DNA of 64,000 nt, from NCBI GenBank assembly GCA_029961685.1, contig JARWKL010000012.1, positions 7,654,955 to 7,718,954 of the forward strand, in the 5' to 3' direction. A program made the translations under genes and the position numbers. The notes below the pieces were generated by a model. That model worked only from the letters and a program-made list of their open reading frames with translations. It ran no database searches and was not told the origin of the DNA. This document shows positions 1 to 12,114 of this stretch, piece by piece; position 1 is the first letter of the stretch; the number at the start of each line of letters is the position of its first letter. The DNA is from Aristolochia californica (Eukaryota; Streptophyta; Magnoliopsida; Piperales; Aristolochiaceae).

Positions 1-1
1 A

Positions 2-2025
2 CCTGAGATATAAAAACTAAAAAGATCTTACAATCCCAAAAAATTACAAACACTCTTTGGAATTATCTTTCTCTACATTTGTGCATTGTCCATCTCCATT
101 TTAGATGTACACTTTTTTCTTAAATAAAAACTTTGAGTTTTCGCTCTCCCTTCATCCCGTAAACAAAAAAAGGCAAATAGATCACAACAAAAATGAAAAT
201 TTTAGAGTTTATGTGTGAAAAAAAATTAAAAAAATAACAAATGTGAGTATAGAAAATTTATTCACACACCACAAATGAACACAAAAGTTTTGTTTTCCAA
301 GTTTGGGAAATTCAAGTAGTTCAACCCTAATTGCATGGAATTTTACAAGAAAGAGATTTCTTCTACACGTGTTTTAAAAAAGGATTTGCATGTTTGAAAC
401 ATGTTAAAGACGCAAATGACCTATGGATCCAAAGCTTTTAAAGAGAATAAAAAACGTTCATTAAATTCACAATGAACGTGCGGTGGGATATTTACCAGAG
501 TCAAACAAGCCATTATTTTACCCGTTTACAAAATGCTTACCTAACAATCATAGATGATTGTAAAGTGATTTATTATCCGTAACGGGCTATATTTTTGTAA
601 GAAATGACTCACGGATTGGGAGTCAACACTCAGTTAAAAACACCCCACCTCCCCATTTTCCCGACGATTCCAAAACCAGAGATATAAAAACTAAAAAGAG
701 CTTAAATTCCCTAAAAATTACAGACACTCTTTGGAATTATCTCTTCCTACATTTGTGCATTGTGCGTCTCCATTTTAAATGTACATTTTTTTCTTAAATC
801 AAAACTTTGAGTTTTCTCTCCCTTCATCCTGTAAACAAAAAAAAGGCAAATAGATCACAGCAAAATGAAAATTTTAGAGTTTATGTATGGAAAAATTTTA
901 AAACAATAACAAATGTAAGTAAATAAAATTTATTCACACACCAAAAATAAACACAAAACTTTTGTTATCCAAGTTTGGAAAATTCCAGTAGTTCAACCCT
1001 AATATCTTGGAATTTTACAAGAAAGAGATTTCTTCTACACGTGTTTTAAAAATGGATATGCAAGCTTGAAACATGTTAAAGATGCAAATGGCCTATGGAT
1101 CCAAAGCTTTCAAAGAGAATAACATACGCTCATTAAATTCTCTAGTGAACGTGAGGTGGGATATTTACCCGAGTCAAACAAGCCATTATTTTGCCCGTTT
1201 GCAAAAAGCTGACCTAACAATCATTGATGAATTGTAAAGTGAATTATTATGTGTAACGGGCAATCTTTTTGTAAGAAACGACTTATGGATAGGGAGTCAA
1301 TACTCAGTTAAAAATCCACCGCCTCTCCCGTTTCCCGACGATTGCAAAACCTGAGATATAACAACTAAAAACAGCATACAATCCCTAAAAATTACTGACA
1401 CTCTTTGGAATTATCTCTTTCTAAATATTTGCATTGTGCATCTCCATTTTAGATGTACAATTTTTTCTTAAATCAAAATTTTGAGTTTTCGCTCCCCCTT
1501 CACACCCCCAAAAAAAAAAGAGGCAAATTGATAACAACAAAATGAAAATTTTAGAGGTTATGTGTGGAAAAAAATTTAAAAAATAAAAAATTGTAAGTAA
1601 AGAAATTTTTTCCCAAATCACAAATGAAAACAAAAGTTTTGTTACAAGAGATTGGGAAATTCCACTACTTCAACGCTAATAGCTTGGAATTTTACAAGAA
1701 AGAAATTTTTTCTACACGTGTTTTAAAAATGGATATGCATGCTTGAAACATGTTAAAGATGCAAATGACCTACGGATCCAAAGCTTTAAATGAGCATAAC
1801 AAACGCTCATTAAATTCTTAAGTGAACGTGCGGCGGGATATTTACCCAAGTCAAACAAGCCATTATTTTGCCCGTTTGCAAAAAGTTGACCTAACAATCA
1901 TAGATGATTGTAAAGTGATTTTTCAATCATAACGGGCTATATTATTGTAAGAAATGACTTACGGATTGGGAGTCAACACTCAATTAAAAATCCCCCGCCT
2001 CCCTCTTTTCCTGACGATTGCAAAA
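2..2025 (+). repeat. Canonical C-D-E run of three monomers
   Basis: Monomers start at 2 (C), 676 (D) and 1350 (E). Their ends carry the tail expected for each type: C ends with AAAAACACCCC, D with ACTTATGGATAGGGAG, E with CTCAATTAAAAATCCCCC. This is one of the few places where the basic order appears undisturbed. The E copy has TTTTTTCCC in place of the usual TTTATTCAC near 1605, a variant that recurs in E copies near 28980, 35703 and 57388. Confidence 0.85.
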
Positions 2026-2699
2026 CCTGAGAACTAAAAACTGAAAAGAGCTTACAATCCTTAAAAATCCTAGACAGTCTTTGGAAATATATCACTCAAC
2101 ATTTGTGCATTGTGCGTCTCCATTTTAAATGTACACTTTTTTATTAAATCAAAACTTTGAGTTTTCTCTCTCCCTTCATCCTGTAAACAAAAAAAAGGCA
2201 AATAGATCACAGCAAAATGAAAATTTTAGAGCTTATGTATGAAAAAAAATTAAAAAAATAAAAAACGTAAGTAAATAAAATTTATTCAAACACCAAAAAT
2301 GAACACAAAACTATTGTTATCCAAGTTTGGGAAACTCCACTAGTTCAACCCTAATAGCTTGGAATTTTACAGGAAAGAGATTTCTTCTACACGTGTTTTA
2401 AAAATGGATATGCATGCTTGAAACATGTTAAAGATGCAAATGACCTATGGATCCAAATCTTTCAAGAGAATAACATACGCTAATTAAATTCTCTAGTGAA
2501 CGTGCGGTGGGATATTTACCCGAGTCAAACAAGCCATTATTTTGCCCGTTTGCAAAAAGCTGACCTAACAATCATAGATGATTGTAAAGTGATTTTTCAT
2601 TCGTAAAGGGTTATATTTTTGTAAGAAATGTCTTACGGATTGGGAGTCAACACTCAATTAAAAATCCCCCGCCTCCTCCTTTTCCCGACGATTGCAAAA
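2026..2699 (+). repeat. Mosaic monomer F to D to E
   Basis: It opens with the F mark GAACTAAAAACTGAAAAG. It then carries D variants (TTTTAAATG, CTCTCTCCC, AATAACATACGC) and closes with the E tail ATTTTTCATTCGTAA. The length is normal (674 bp), so the exchanges were in register, as expected for crossover or conversion between homologous positions. Its second half resembles the C/D partner of the dimer units that follow, so it may mark the left edge of that expansion. Confidence 0.7.
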
Positions 2700-4040
2700 C
2701 CTGAGAACTAAAAACTGAAAAGAGCTTACAATCCTTAAAAATCACAGACACACTTTGGAATTATATCTCTCTACATTTGTGCGTTGTGTATCTCCATTTT
2801 AGATGTACACTTTTTTCTTAAATCAAAACTTTGAGTTTTCTTTCTCCCTTCATGCCATAAAAAAAAAAGAGGTAAATAGATCACAACAAAATGAAAATTT
2901 TAGAGTTTATGTATGGAAAAAAATTAAAAGAATAACAAATGTAAGTAATGAAAATTTATTCACACACCACAAATGAACACAAAATTTTTGTTATCCAAGT
3001 TTGGGAAATTCCACTAGTACAACCCTAATAGCTTGAAATTTTACAAGAAAGAGATTTCTTCTACACGTGTTTTAAAAATGGATATGCATGCTTGAAACAT
3101 GTTAAAGATGTAAATAACCTATAAAAATTTTAAAGTGAATAACAAACTCTCATTAAATTCTCCAGTGAACGTGCTGTGGGATATTTACTCGAGTCAAACA
3201 AGCCATTATTTTGCCCGTTTGCAAAAATCTGACCAAACAATCATAGATGATTGTAATGTGATTATCATGAGTAACGGGCTATATTTTTGTAAGAAATGAC
3301 TTACGGATTGGGAGTCAACACTCAATTAAAAACACCCCTCCTCCCCGTTTTCCCGACGATTGCAAAACCTAAGATATAAGAACTAGAAAGATCTTACGAT
3401 CCCTAAAAATTAGAAACACTTTTTGGAATTATCTCTCTCTACATTTGTGCATTGTGCATCTCCATTTTAGATGTACCCTTTTTTCTTAAATGAAAATTTG
3501 AGTTTTCGCTCTCCCTTCATCCCGTAAACAAAAAAAAGGCAAATAGATCACAGCAAAATGAAAATTTTAGAGTTTATTATGAAAAAAAAACTAAACAATA
3601 AAAAATGTATGTATAGAAAATTTATTCACACACCACAAATGAACACAAAAGTTTTGTTTTCCAAGTTAGGGAAATTCCAGTACTTCAACCCTAATAGCTT
3701 GGGATTTTACAGGAAAGAGATTTCTTCTACACGTGTTTTAAAAATGGATATGCAAGCTTGAAACATGTTAAAGATGAAAATGACCTATGGATCCAAAGCT
3801 TTCAAAGAGAATAACATACGCTCATTAAATTCTCTAGTGAACGTGCGGTGCGATATTTACCCGAGTCAAACAAGCCATTATTTTGCCCGTTAGCAAAAAG
3901 CTGACCTAACAATCGTAGATGATTGTAAAGTGATTTTTCAGTCGTAACGGGCTATATTTTTGTAAGAAATAACTTACAGATTGGGAGTCAACACTCAATT
4001 AAAAATCCCCCGCCTCCTCCTTTTCCCGACGATTGCAAAA
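2700..4040 (+). repeat. Dimer unit copy 1 (F + C/D), ~1341 bp
   Basis: An F monomer (2700) is followed by a mosaic (3368) that starts as C, switches to D after the TTTTCCAAG region and ends E-like. The F half has lost the GGATCC/AAGCTT block: CCTATAAAAATTTTAAAG at about 3118 replaces it. It also has GTGCTGTGGG and TACTCGAGTC. The C/D half has the private string ACTAGAAAGATCTTACGATC. All of these recur in the next copy, which differs only at scattered sites. Confidence 0.85.
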
Positions 4041-5379
4041 CCTGAGAACTAAAAACTGAAAAGAGCTTACAATCCTTAAAAATCACAGACACACTTTGGA
4101 ATTATATCTCTCTACATTTGTGCATTGTGCATCTCCATTTTAGATGTACACTTTTTTCTTAAATCAAAACTTTGAGTTTTCTTTCTCCCTTCATGCCGTA
4201 AAAAAACAAAAGGTAAATAGATCACAACAAAATGAAAATTTTAGAGTTTATGTATGGAAAAAAATTAAAACAATAACAAATGTAAGTAATGAAAATTTAT
4301 TCACACACCACAAATGAAAACAAAATTTTTGTTACCCAAGTTTGGGAAATTCCACTAGTACAACCCTAATAGCTTGAAATTTTACAAGAAAGAGATTTCT
4401 TCTACACGTGTTTTAGAAATGGATATGCATGCTTGAAACATGTTAAAGATGTAAATAACCTATAAAAATTTTAAAGTGAATAACAAACTCTCATTAAATT
4501 CTCCAGTGAACGTGCTGTGGGATATTTACTCGAGTCAAACAAGCCATTATTTTGCCCGTTTGCAAAAATCTGACCAAACAATCATAGATGATTGTAATGT
4601 GATTATCATGAGTAACGGGCTATATTTTTGTAAGAAATGACTTACGGATTGGGAGTCAACACTCAATTAAAAACACCCCTCCTCCCCGTTTTCCCGACGA
4701 TTGCAAAACCTAAGATATAAGAACTAGAAAGATCTTACGATCCCTAAAAATTAGAAACACTTTTTGGAATTATCTCTCTCTACATTTGTGCATTGTGCAT
4801 CTCCATTTTAGATGTACCCTTTTTTCTTAAATGAAAATTTGAGTTTTCGCTCTCCCTTCATCCCGTAAACAAAAAAAAGGCAAATAGATCACAGCAAAAT
4901 GAAAATTTTAGAGTTTATTATGAAAAAAAACTAAACAATAAAAAATGTATGTATAGAAAATTTATTCACACACCACAAATGAACACAAAAGTTTTGTTTT
5001 CCAAGTTAGGGAAATTCCAGTACTTCAACCCTAATAGCTTGGGATTTTAGAGGAAAGAGATTTCTTCTACACGTGTTTTAAAAATGGATAAGCAAGCTTG
5101 AAACATGTTAAAGATGCAAATGACCTATGGATCCAAAGCTTTCAAAGAGAATAACATACGCTCATTAAATTCTCTAGTGAACGTGCGGTGCGATATTTAC
5201 CCGAGTCAAACAAGCCATTATTTTGCCCGTTAGCAAAAAGCTGACCTAACAATCATAGATGATTGTAAAGTGATTTTTCAGTCGTAACGGGCTATATTTT
5301 TGTAAGAAATAACTTACAGATTGGGAGTCATCACTCAATTAAAAATCCCCGCCTCCTCCTTTTCCCGACGATTGCAAAA
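4041..5379 (+). repeat. Dimer unit copy 2 (F + C/D), ~1339 bp
   Basis: F starts at 4041 and C/D at 4709. This unit matches copy 1 almost base for base, including ACTAGAAAGATCTTACGATC and the altered AACTTACAGATTGGG tail. Copies 1 and 2 are by eye the closest adjacent pair in the window. This is the signature of recent amplification by a whole dimer. Confidence 0.85.
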
Positions 5380-6723
5380 CCTGAGAACTAAAAACTGAAA
5401 AGAGCTTACAATCCTTAAAAATCACAGACACTTTGGAATTATATCTCTCTACATTTGTGCATTGTGCATCTCCATTTTAGATGTACACTTTTTTCTTAAA
5501 TCAAAACTTTGAGTTTTCTTTCTCCCTTCATGCCATAAAAAAAACAAAAGGTAAATAGATCACAACAAAATGAAAATTTGAGAGTTTATGTATGGAAAAA
5601 AATTAAAACAATAACAAATGTAAGTAATGAAAATTTATTCACACACCACAAATGAAAACAAAATTTTTGTTACCCAAGTTTGGGAAATTCCACTAGTACA
5701 ACCCTAATAGCTTGAAATTTTACAAGAAAGAGATTTCTTCTACACGTGTTTTAAAAATAGATATGCATGCTAGAAACATGTTAAAGATGCAAATAAGCTA
5801 TAAAAATTTTAAAGTGCATAACAAACTCTCATTAAATTCTCCAGTGAACGTGCTGTGGGATATTTACTCGAGTCAAATAAGCCATTATTTTGCCCGTTTG
5901 CAAAAATCTGACCTAACAATCATAGATGATTGTAATGTGATTTATCATGAGTAACGGGCTATATTTTTGTAAGAAATGACTTACGGATTGGGAGTCAACA
6001 CTCAATTAAAAACACCCCTCCTCCCCGTTTTCCCGACGATTGCAAAACCTGAGATATAAGAACTAAAAAGATCTTACAATCCCTAAAAATTACAAACACT
6101 CTTTGGAATTATCTCTCTCTACAGTTGTGCATTGTGCATCTCCATATTAGATGTACCCTTTTTTCTTAAATGAAAAATTGAGTTTTCACTCTCCCTTCAT
6201 CCTATAAACAAAAAAAAGCCAAATAGATCACAGCAAAATGAAAATTTTAGAGTTTATGTATGAAAAAAAAAACTAAAACAATAAAAAATGTATGTATAGA
6301 AAATTTATTCACACACCACAAATGAACACAAAATTTTTGTTTTCCAAGTTAGGGAAATTCCAGTACTTCAACCCTAATAGCTTGGGATTTTACAGGAAAG
6401 AGATTTCTTCTCCACGTGTTTTAAAAATGGATATGCAAGATTGAAACATGTTAAAGATGCAAATGACCTATGGATCCAAAGCTTTCAAAGAGAATAACAT
6501 ACGCTCATTAAATTCTCTAGTGAACGTGCGGTGGGATATTTACCTGAGTCAAACAAGCCATTATTTTGCCCGTTAGCAAAAAGCTGACCTAAGAAACATA
6601 GATGATTGTAAAGTGATTTTTCTTTCGTAATGGGCTATATTTTTGTAAGAAATGACTTACGGATTGGGAGTCAACACTCAATTAAAAACCCCCGCACTCC
6701 TCCTTTTCCCGACGATTGCAAAA
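5380..6723 (+). repeat. Dimer unit copy 3 (F + C/D), ~1344 bp, more diverged
   Basis: F starts at 5380 and C/D at 6048. The F half shares the lost BamHI/HindIII block and the TACTCGAGTC variant with copies 1 and 2. The C/D half lacks their ACTAGAAAG and TTACGATC changes and has its own, such as CTCCATATTAG. The gradient suggests this copy separated before copies 1 and 2 did. Confidence 0.8.
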
Positions 6724-7393
6724 CCTGAGAACTAAAAACTGAAAAGAGCTTACAATCCTTAAAAATCATAGACACACTTTGGAATTATATCTCTCTACAT
6801 TTGTGCATTGTGCATCTCCATTTTAGATGTACACTCTTTTCTTAAATCAAAACTTTAAGTTTTCGTTCTCCCTTCATGCTGTAAAAAAAACAAAAAGGAA
6901 ATAGATCACAACAAAATGAAAATTTTAGAGTTGATGTACGGAAAAAAATTAAAACAATAATAAATGTAAGTATTGAAAATTTATTCACACACCACAAATG
7001 AACACAAAATTTTTGTTATCCAAGTTTGGGAAATTCCACTAGTACAACCCTAATAGCTTGAAATTTTACAAGAAAGAGATTTCTTCTACACGTGTTTTAA
7101 AAATGGATATGCCTGCTTGAAACATGTTAAAGATGCAAATAGCCTATAAAACTTTTAAAGTGAATAACAAACTCTCATTAAATTCTCAAGTGAACGTAAT
7201 GTGGGATATTTACTCGAGTCAAACAAGCCATTATTTTGCCCGTTTGCAAAAAGTTGACCTAACAATCATAGATGATTTTAATGTGATTTATCATGAGTAA
7301 CGGGCTATATTTTTGTAAGAAATGACTTACGGATTGGGAGTCAACACTCAATTAAAAACACCCCTCCTCCCCGTTTTCCCGACGATTGCAAAA
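6724..7393 (+). repeat. F monomer related to the dimer family
   Basis: It shares TACTCGAGTC and the collapsed restriction-site block (CCTATAAAACTTTTAAAG near 7143) with the F halves of the dimers. It is followed by an unmixed C monomer rather than a C/D mosaic. It is therefore a fourth, diverged member or the right-hand edge of the dimer expansion. Confidence 0.75.
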
Positions 7394-8224
7394 CCTGAGA
7401 TATAAGAACTAAAAAGATCTTACAATCCCTAAAAATTACAAACACTCTTTGGAATTATCTCTCTCTACATTTGGGCATTGTGCATCTCCATTTTAGATGT
7501 ACCCTTTTTTCTTAAATGAAAAATTGAGTTTTCGCTCTCCCTTAATCCCGTAGCCAAAAAAAAGGCAAATAGATCACATCAAAATGAAAAATTTAGAGTT
7601 TGTGTATGAAAAAAAACTAAAACAAAAAAAATGTATGTATAGAAAATTTATTCACACACCACAAATGAACACAAAAGTTTTGTTTTCCAAGTTAGGGAAA
7701 TTCCAGTACTTCAACCCTAATTGCATGGAATTTTACAAGAAAGAGATTTCTTCTACACATGTTTTAAAAATGGATATGCATGCTTGAAACATGTTAAAGA
7801 TGAAAATGACCTATGGATCCAAAGCTTTTGAAGAGAATAACAAACGCTCATTAAATTCTCAATGAACGTCCAGGGGGATACTTACCAGAGTCAAACAAGC
7901 CATTATTTTGCCCGTTTACAAAAAGTTTACCTAACAATCATAGATGATTGTAAAGTGATTTGTCATCCATAACGGGCTATATTTTTGTAAGAAATGACTT
8001 ACGGATGGGGAGTCAACACTCTGTTAAAAACACCCCGCCTCCCCCTTTTCCCGACGATTGCAAAACCTGAGATATAAAAACTAAAAAGAGCTTACAATAC
8101 CTAAAACTTACAGACACTATTTGGAATTATCTCTTTCTAAATTTGTGCATTGTGCATCTCCGTATTAGATGTACACTTTTTTCTTAAATCAAAATTTTGA
8201 GTTTTTGCACCCACTACATACTGT

Positions 8225-8247
8225 AAAAAAAAAAAAAAAAAAAAAAA
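8225..8247 (+). repeat. Longest A-tract, 23 residues
   Basis: Each monomer has an A-run, typically 7-12 long and often broken by one C, between the CTCTCCCTTCAT-like stretch and the GGCAAAT or GGTAAAT string. Here it reaches 23 uninterrupted As. The next longest noticed is 18 at 61190-61207. Replication slippage is the simplest cause. E monomers have the longest runs because they lack the interrupting C. Confidence 0.9.
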
Positions 8248-9115
8248 GGCAAATTGATAGCCACAAAATAAAAATTTTAGAGTTTATGTATGGAAAAAAT
8301 TTTAAAAAATAAAAAATGTTAGTAAAGAAAATTTATTCACAAACCACAAATGAACACAAAAGTTTTGTTATCCAAGATTGGGATGTTCCACTAATTCGAC
8401 CCTAATAGCTTGGAATTTTTCAAGAAAGAGATTTCTTTCACACTTGTTTTAAAAATGGATAAGCATGCTCGAAACATGGTAAAGATGCAAATGCCCTAGG
8501 GATCCAAAGCTTTTAATGAGAATAACAAATGCTCATTAAATTTTTAAGTGATCGTGCTGTGGGATATTTACCCGTGTCAAACTAGCCATAATTTTGCCCA
8601 TTTGTAAAAGCTGACCTAACAATCATAGATGATTGTAAAGTGATTTTTCATTCATAACGGGCTATATTACTGTAAGAAACGACTTACGAATTGGGAGTCA
8701 ACACTCAATTAAAAATCCCCTGCCTCCCCCTTTTCCCGAAGATTGCAAAACCTGAGAACTAAAAACTTAAAAGAGCTTGCAATCCTTAAAAATCACAGCC
8801 ACACTATGGAATTATATCTCTGTACATATGTGCATTGTGCATCTCCATTTTAGATGTTCACTTTTTTCTTAAATCAAAACTTTCAGTTTTCGTTCTCCCT
8901 TCATGTCGTAAAAAAAACAAAAGCGAAATAGATCACAACAAAATGAAAATTTTAGAGTTTATGTACGGAAAAAAAATTAAAACAATAATAAATGTAAGTA
9001 TTGAAAATTTATTCACACACCACAAATGAACACAAATTTTTTGTTTTCCAAGTTTTGGAAATTCCACTAGTTCAACCATAATAGCTTGAAATTTTACAAG
9101 AAAGAGATTTCTTCT

Positions 9116-9123
9116 ACACGTGT
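9116..9123. other. Recurrent ACACGTGT palindrome (reference copy)
   Basis: The perfect 8-bp palindrome ACACGTGT, containing the CACGTG core, lies in TTCTACACGTGTTTTAAA in most monomers of all four types. CACGTG is bound by basic helix-loop-helix and bZIP proteins in eukaryotes (established for the motif). Binding here is not shown. It is deleted in the units at 36122 and 54199 and mutated in scattered copies, for example 13826 and 27066. Confidence 0.8.
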
Positions 9124-9175
9124 TTTAAAAATGGATATGCATGCTTGAAACATGTTAAAGATGAAAATAACCTAT

Positions 9176-9188
9176 GGATCCAAAGCTT
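9176..9188. other. Adjacent BamHI and HindIII sites (reference copy)
   Basis: GGATCC at 9176-9181 and AAGCTT at 9183-9188 lie almost side by side. The arrangement is repeated in most monomers. Either enzyme would produce a ladder with a ~672-bp step. The F halves of the dimers (2700-6723) and the F at 6724 have lost both sites through the same short collapse, and would give longer fragments there. Confidence 0.85.
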
Positions 9189-9295
9189 TAAAAGTGAATA
9201 ACAAACTCTCATTAAATTCTCTAGTGAACGTGCGGTGGGATATTTACCCGAGTCAAACAAGCCATTATTTTGCCCGTTTGCAAAAAGCTGACCTA

Positions 9296-9313
9296 ACAAT
9301 CATAGATGATTGT
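9296..9313. other. Conserved 18-bp dyad (reference copy)
   Basis: ACAATCAT and ATGATTGT are exact reverse complements separated by AG. The dyad follows GCTGACCTA or GCTTACCTA in nearly all monomers. C monomers often have GATTTT on the right arm, and D monomers have ATGAATTGT, which weakens it. F and E monomers keep it best. Confidence 0.85.
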
Positions 9314-9427
9314 AATGTGATTTATCATGAGTAACGGGCTATATTTTTGTAAGAAATTACATACGGCTTGGGAGTCAACAGTCAGTTAAAAATACCCCGC
9401 CTCCTCCTTTTCCCGACGATTGCAAAA

Positions 9428-11439
9428 CCTGAGATATAAAAACTAAAAAGATCTTACAATCCCTAAAAATTACAAACACTCTTTGTAATTATCTCTCTCA
9501 ACATTTGTGCATTGTGCGTCTCCATTTTTTATGTACACTTTTTTCTTAAATCAAAAATTGATTTTTCGCTCTCCCTTTATCCCGTAGTAGAAAAAAGGCA
9601 AATAGATCACATCAAAATGAAAATTTTAGAGTTTATGTATGAAAAAAAATTAAAACAATAACAAATGTAAGTATAGAAAATTTATTCGCACACCACAAAT
9701 GAACACAAAAGTTTTGTTTTCCAAGTTTGGGAAATTCCAATAGTTCAACCCTAATTGCATTGAATTTTACACGAAAGAGATTTCTTCTACACGTGTTTTG
9801 AAAATGGATATGCATGCTTGAAACATGTTAAAGATGCAAATGACCTATGGATCCAAAGCTTTTAAATTGAATAACAAACGCTCATTAAATTCTCAATGAA
9901 TGTGCGGTGGGATATATACCAGAGTCAAACAAGTCATTATTTTGCCCGTTTACAAAAAGCTTACCTAACAATCATAGATGATTGTAAAGTGATTTATCAT
10001 CCGTAACGGGTTATTTTTTTGTAAGAAATGACTTACGGATTGGGAGTCAACACTCTGTTAAAAACACCCCGCCTCCCCCTTTTCCCGACGATTGCAAAAC
10101 CTGAGATATAAAAACTAAAAAGAGCATACAATCCCTAAAAATTATAGACACTCTTTGGAATTATCTCTTTCTAAATTTGTGCATTTTGCATCTCCATTTT
10201 AGATGTACACTTGTTTCTTAAATCAAAATTTTTAGTTTTTGCTCCCCCTTCACACCCTAAACAAAAAAAGGCAAATTGATAACAACAAAATGAAAATTTT
10301 AGAGTTTAAGTATGGAAAAAATTTTAAAAAATAAAAATTGTAAGTAAAGAAAATTTATTCACAAACCACAAATGAACACAAAAGTTTTGTCATCTATGTT
10401 TGGAAAATCCACTAGTTCAACCCTAATAGCTTGGAATTTTACAAGAAAGAGATTTTTTCTACACGTGTTTTAAAAATGGATATGCATGCTTGAAACATGT
10501 TAAAGATACAAATGACCTATGGATCCAAAGCTTTTAATGAGAATAACAAACGCTCATTAAATTCTTAAGTGAACGTGCGGCGGGATATTTACCCGAGTCA
10601 AACAAGCCGTTATTTTGCCCTTTTGCCAAAAGCTGACCTAAAAATCATAGATGATTGTAAAGAGATTTTTCAATCGTAACGGGCTATATTATTGTAAGAA
10701 ATGACTTACGGATTGGGAGTCAACAGTCTATTTAAAATCCCTCGCCTCCCTCTTTTCCTAACGATTGCAAAACCTGAGAACTAAAAACTGAAAAAAGCTT
10801 ACAATCCTTAAAAATCATAGACACTCTTTGGAATTATATCTCTCTACATTTGTGCATTGTGCATCTCCATTTTAGATGTACATTTTTTTAAAACATTGAG
10901 TTTTCGTTCTCCCTTCACGCCGTAAACAAAAAAAGGTAAATAGATCACAACAAAATGAAAATTTTAGAGTTTATGTATGGAAAAAAATTAAAGAAATAAC
11001 AAATGTAAGTAAAGAAAATTTATTCACACTCCAAAAAAGAACACCAAACTTTTGTTTTCCAAGTTCGGGAAATTCCACTAGTACAACCCTAATAGCTCGA
11101 AATTTTACAAGAAAGAGATTTCTTCTACACGTGTTAGAAAAATGGATATGCATGGTTTAAACATGTTAAAGATGCAAATAACCTATTAATCCAAAGCTTT
11201 TAAAGACAATAACAAACTCTCATGAAATTCTCTAGTGAACGTGCGGTGGGATATTTACCAAAGTCAAACAAGCCATTATTTTGCCCGTTTGCAAAAAGCT
11301 GACCTAACAATCATAGATGATTGAAATGTGATTTATCATGAGTAACGGGCTATATTTTTGTAAGAAATGACATACAAATTGGGAGTCAACTGTCAGTTAA
11401 AAATACCACGCTACCCCCTTTTCCCGACGATTGCAAACC
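9428..11439 (+). repeat. C-E-F trimer, copy 2
   Basis: Monomers start at 9428 (C), 10100 (E) and 10773 (F), again without D. The E start AGAGCATACAATCCC recurs at 13459 and 15486. The F copy has GATTGAAATGTG and a tail reading CAACTGTCAGTT then TACCACGC, close to the F at 14138. The pair 10100-11439 therefore corresponds to 13459-14812, offset about 3.37 kb or five monomers. Confidence 0.8.
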
Positions 11440-12114
11440 CTGAGATATAAAAACTAAAAAGATCTTACTATCCCTAAAAATTACAAACACTCTTTGGAAT
11501 TATCTCTCTCTAAATTTATGCTTTATGCATCTCCATTTTAGATGTACACTTTTTTCATAAATTAAAACTTTGAGTTTTCGCTCTCCCTTCATCCCGTAAA
11601 CAAAAAAAGGCAAATAGATCACATCAAAATGAAAATTTTAGAGTTTAAAGTGTGGAAAAAATTTAAAACAATAACAAATGTAAGTAAAGAAAATTTATTC
11701 ACACACCAAAAATTAACAAAAAACTTTTGTTATCCAAGTTTAGGAAATTCCACTAGTTGAACCCTAATAGCTTGGAATTTTACCAGAAAGAGATTTCTTC
11801 TACACGTGTTTTAAAAATGGATATGCAAGCTTGAAACATGTTAAAGATGCAAATGACCTATGGATCCAAAACTTTCAAAGAGAATAACATACGCTCATTA
11901 AATTCTCTAGTAAACGTGTAGTGGGATATTTACCCGAGTGAAACAAGCCATTATTTTGCCCGTTTGCAAAAGGCTGACCTAAAAATCATAGATGATTGTA
12001 AAGTGATTTTTTCATTTGTAACAGGATATATTATTGTAAGAAATGACTTACGTATTGGGAATCAACACTCAATAAAAAACCCCCCACCTCCCCCTTTTCC
12101 CGACGATCGCAAAA
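11440..12114 (+). repeat. Mosaic monomer C to D to E
   Basis: It starts as C (GATCTTACTATCCC). It becomes D (TTTTGTTATCC, GCAAGCTTG, ACATACGCTC) and ends E-like (TTTTTTCATTTGTAAC, ACTTACGTATTGGG). The middle, with CTAGTAAACG and GAGTGAAAC, matches 16159-16830. The tail matches the end of the E at 16831. The two parts have different offsets (about 4.7 and 5.4 kb), so the monomer is a recombinant. Confidence 0.75.

Larger units (their letters stand above)
7394..9427 (+). repeat. C-E-F trimer, copy 1
   Basis: Monomers start at 7394 (C), 8066 (E) and 8751 (F). The D type is skipped: the C tail CTGTTAAAAACACCCC runs directly into an E start. The E copy is longer (685 bp), mainly because its A-tract reaches 23 residues (8225-8247). 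The F copy is complete and is used here as the reference for the G-box, restriction-site and dyad positions. Confidence 0.8.

Noticed and set aside
1..672. 672 bp as four nucleosome-length (168-bp) subunits
   Set aside because: The arithmetic is tempting, but no internal 168-bp periodicity was apparent when the four quarters of a monomer were compared by eye. An autocorrelation of the consensus would settle it.
2..673. CRISPR-like or rRNA spacer array
   Set aside because: Repeats are ~672 bp with no unique spacers between them, no cas genes, and no rRNA or promoter sub-repeat structure. A eukaryotic satellite explains all features.
7394..8065. Assigning the array to a particular genus or named satellite family
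   Set aside because: No monomer string was recognised from a known family, and base composition alone does not identify the organism.
9280..9300. GTAAGTA in AAATGTAAGTAATG, a good 5' splice-donor match
   Set aside because: No exon, acceptor or coding sequence is associated, and the string is present or decayed at random across monomers.
9152..9334. A recurrent ~60-codon open frame (also at 23311, 34501, 48560, 49219, 51232, 58147, 63455 and others) with similar peptide sequence
   Set aside because: It is the same stretch of the repeat translated each time, and is open mainly in F-type ends. E types stop at TTCTTAAGTG, C types at TCTCAATGA and D types at GAATTGTAA. Similarity comes from DNA repetition and the frame is lost in three of four types, so there is no sign of protein-level selection.
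9311..9360. TATATTTTT in GGGCTATATTTTTGTAAG as a possible TATA box or promoter
   Set aside because: It is a simple A+T-rich string in every monomer, often TATATTATTG instead, with no linked start region or gene. Satellite transcription is possible but cannot be read from this.
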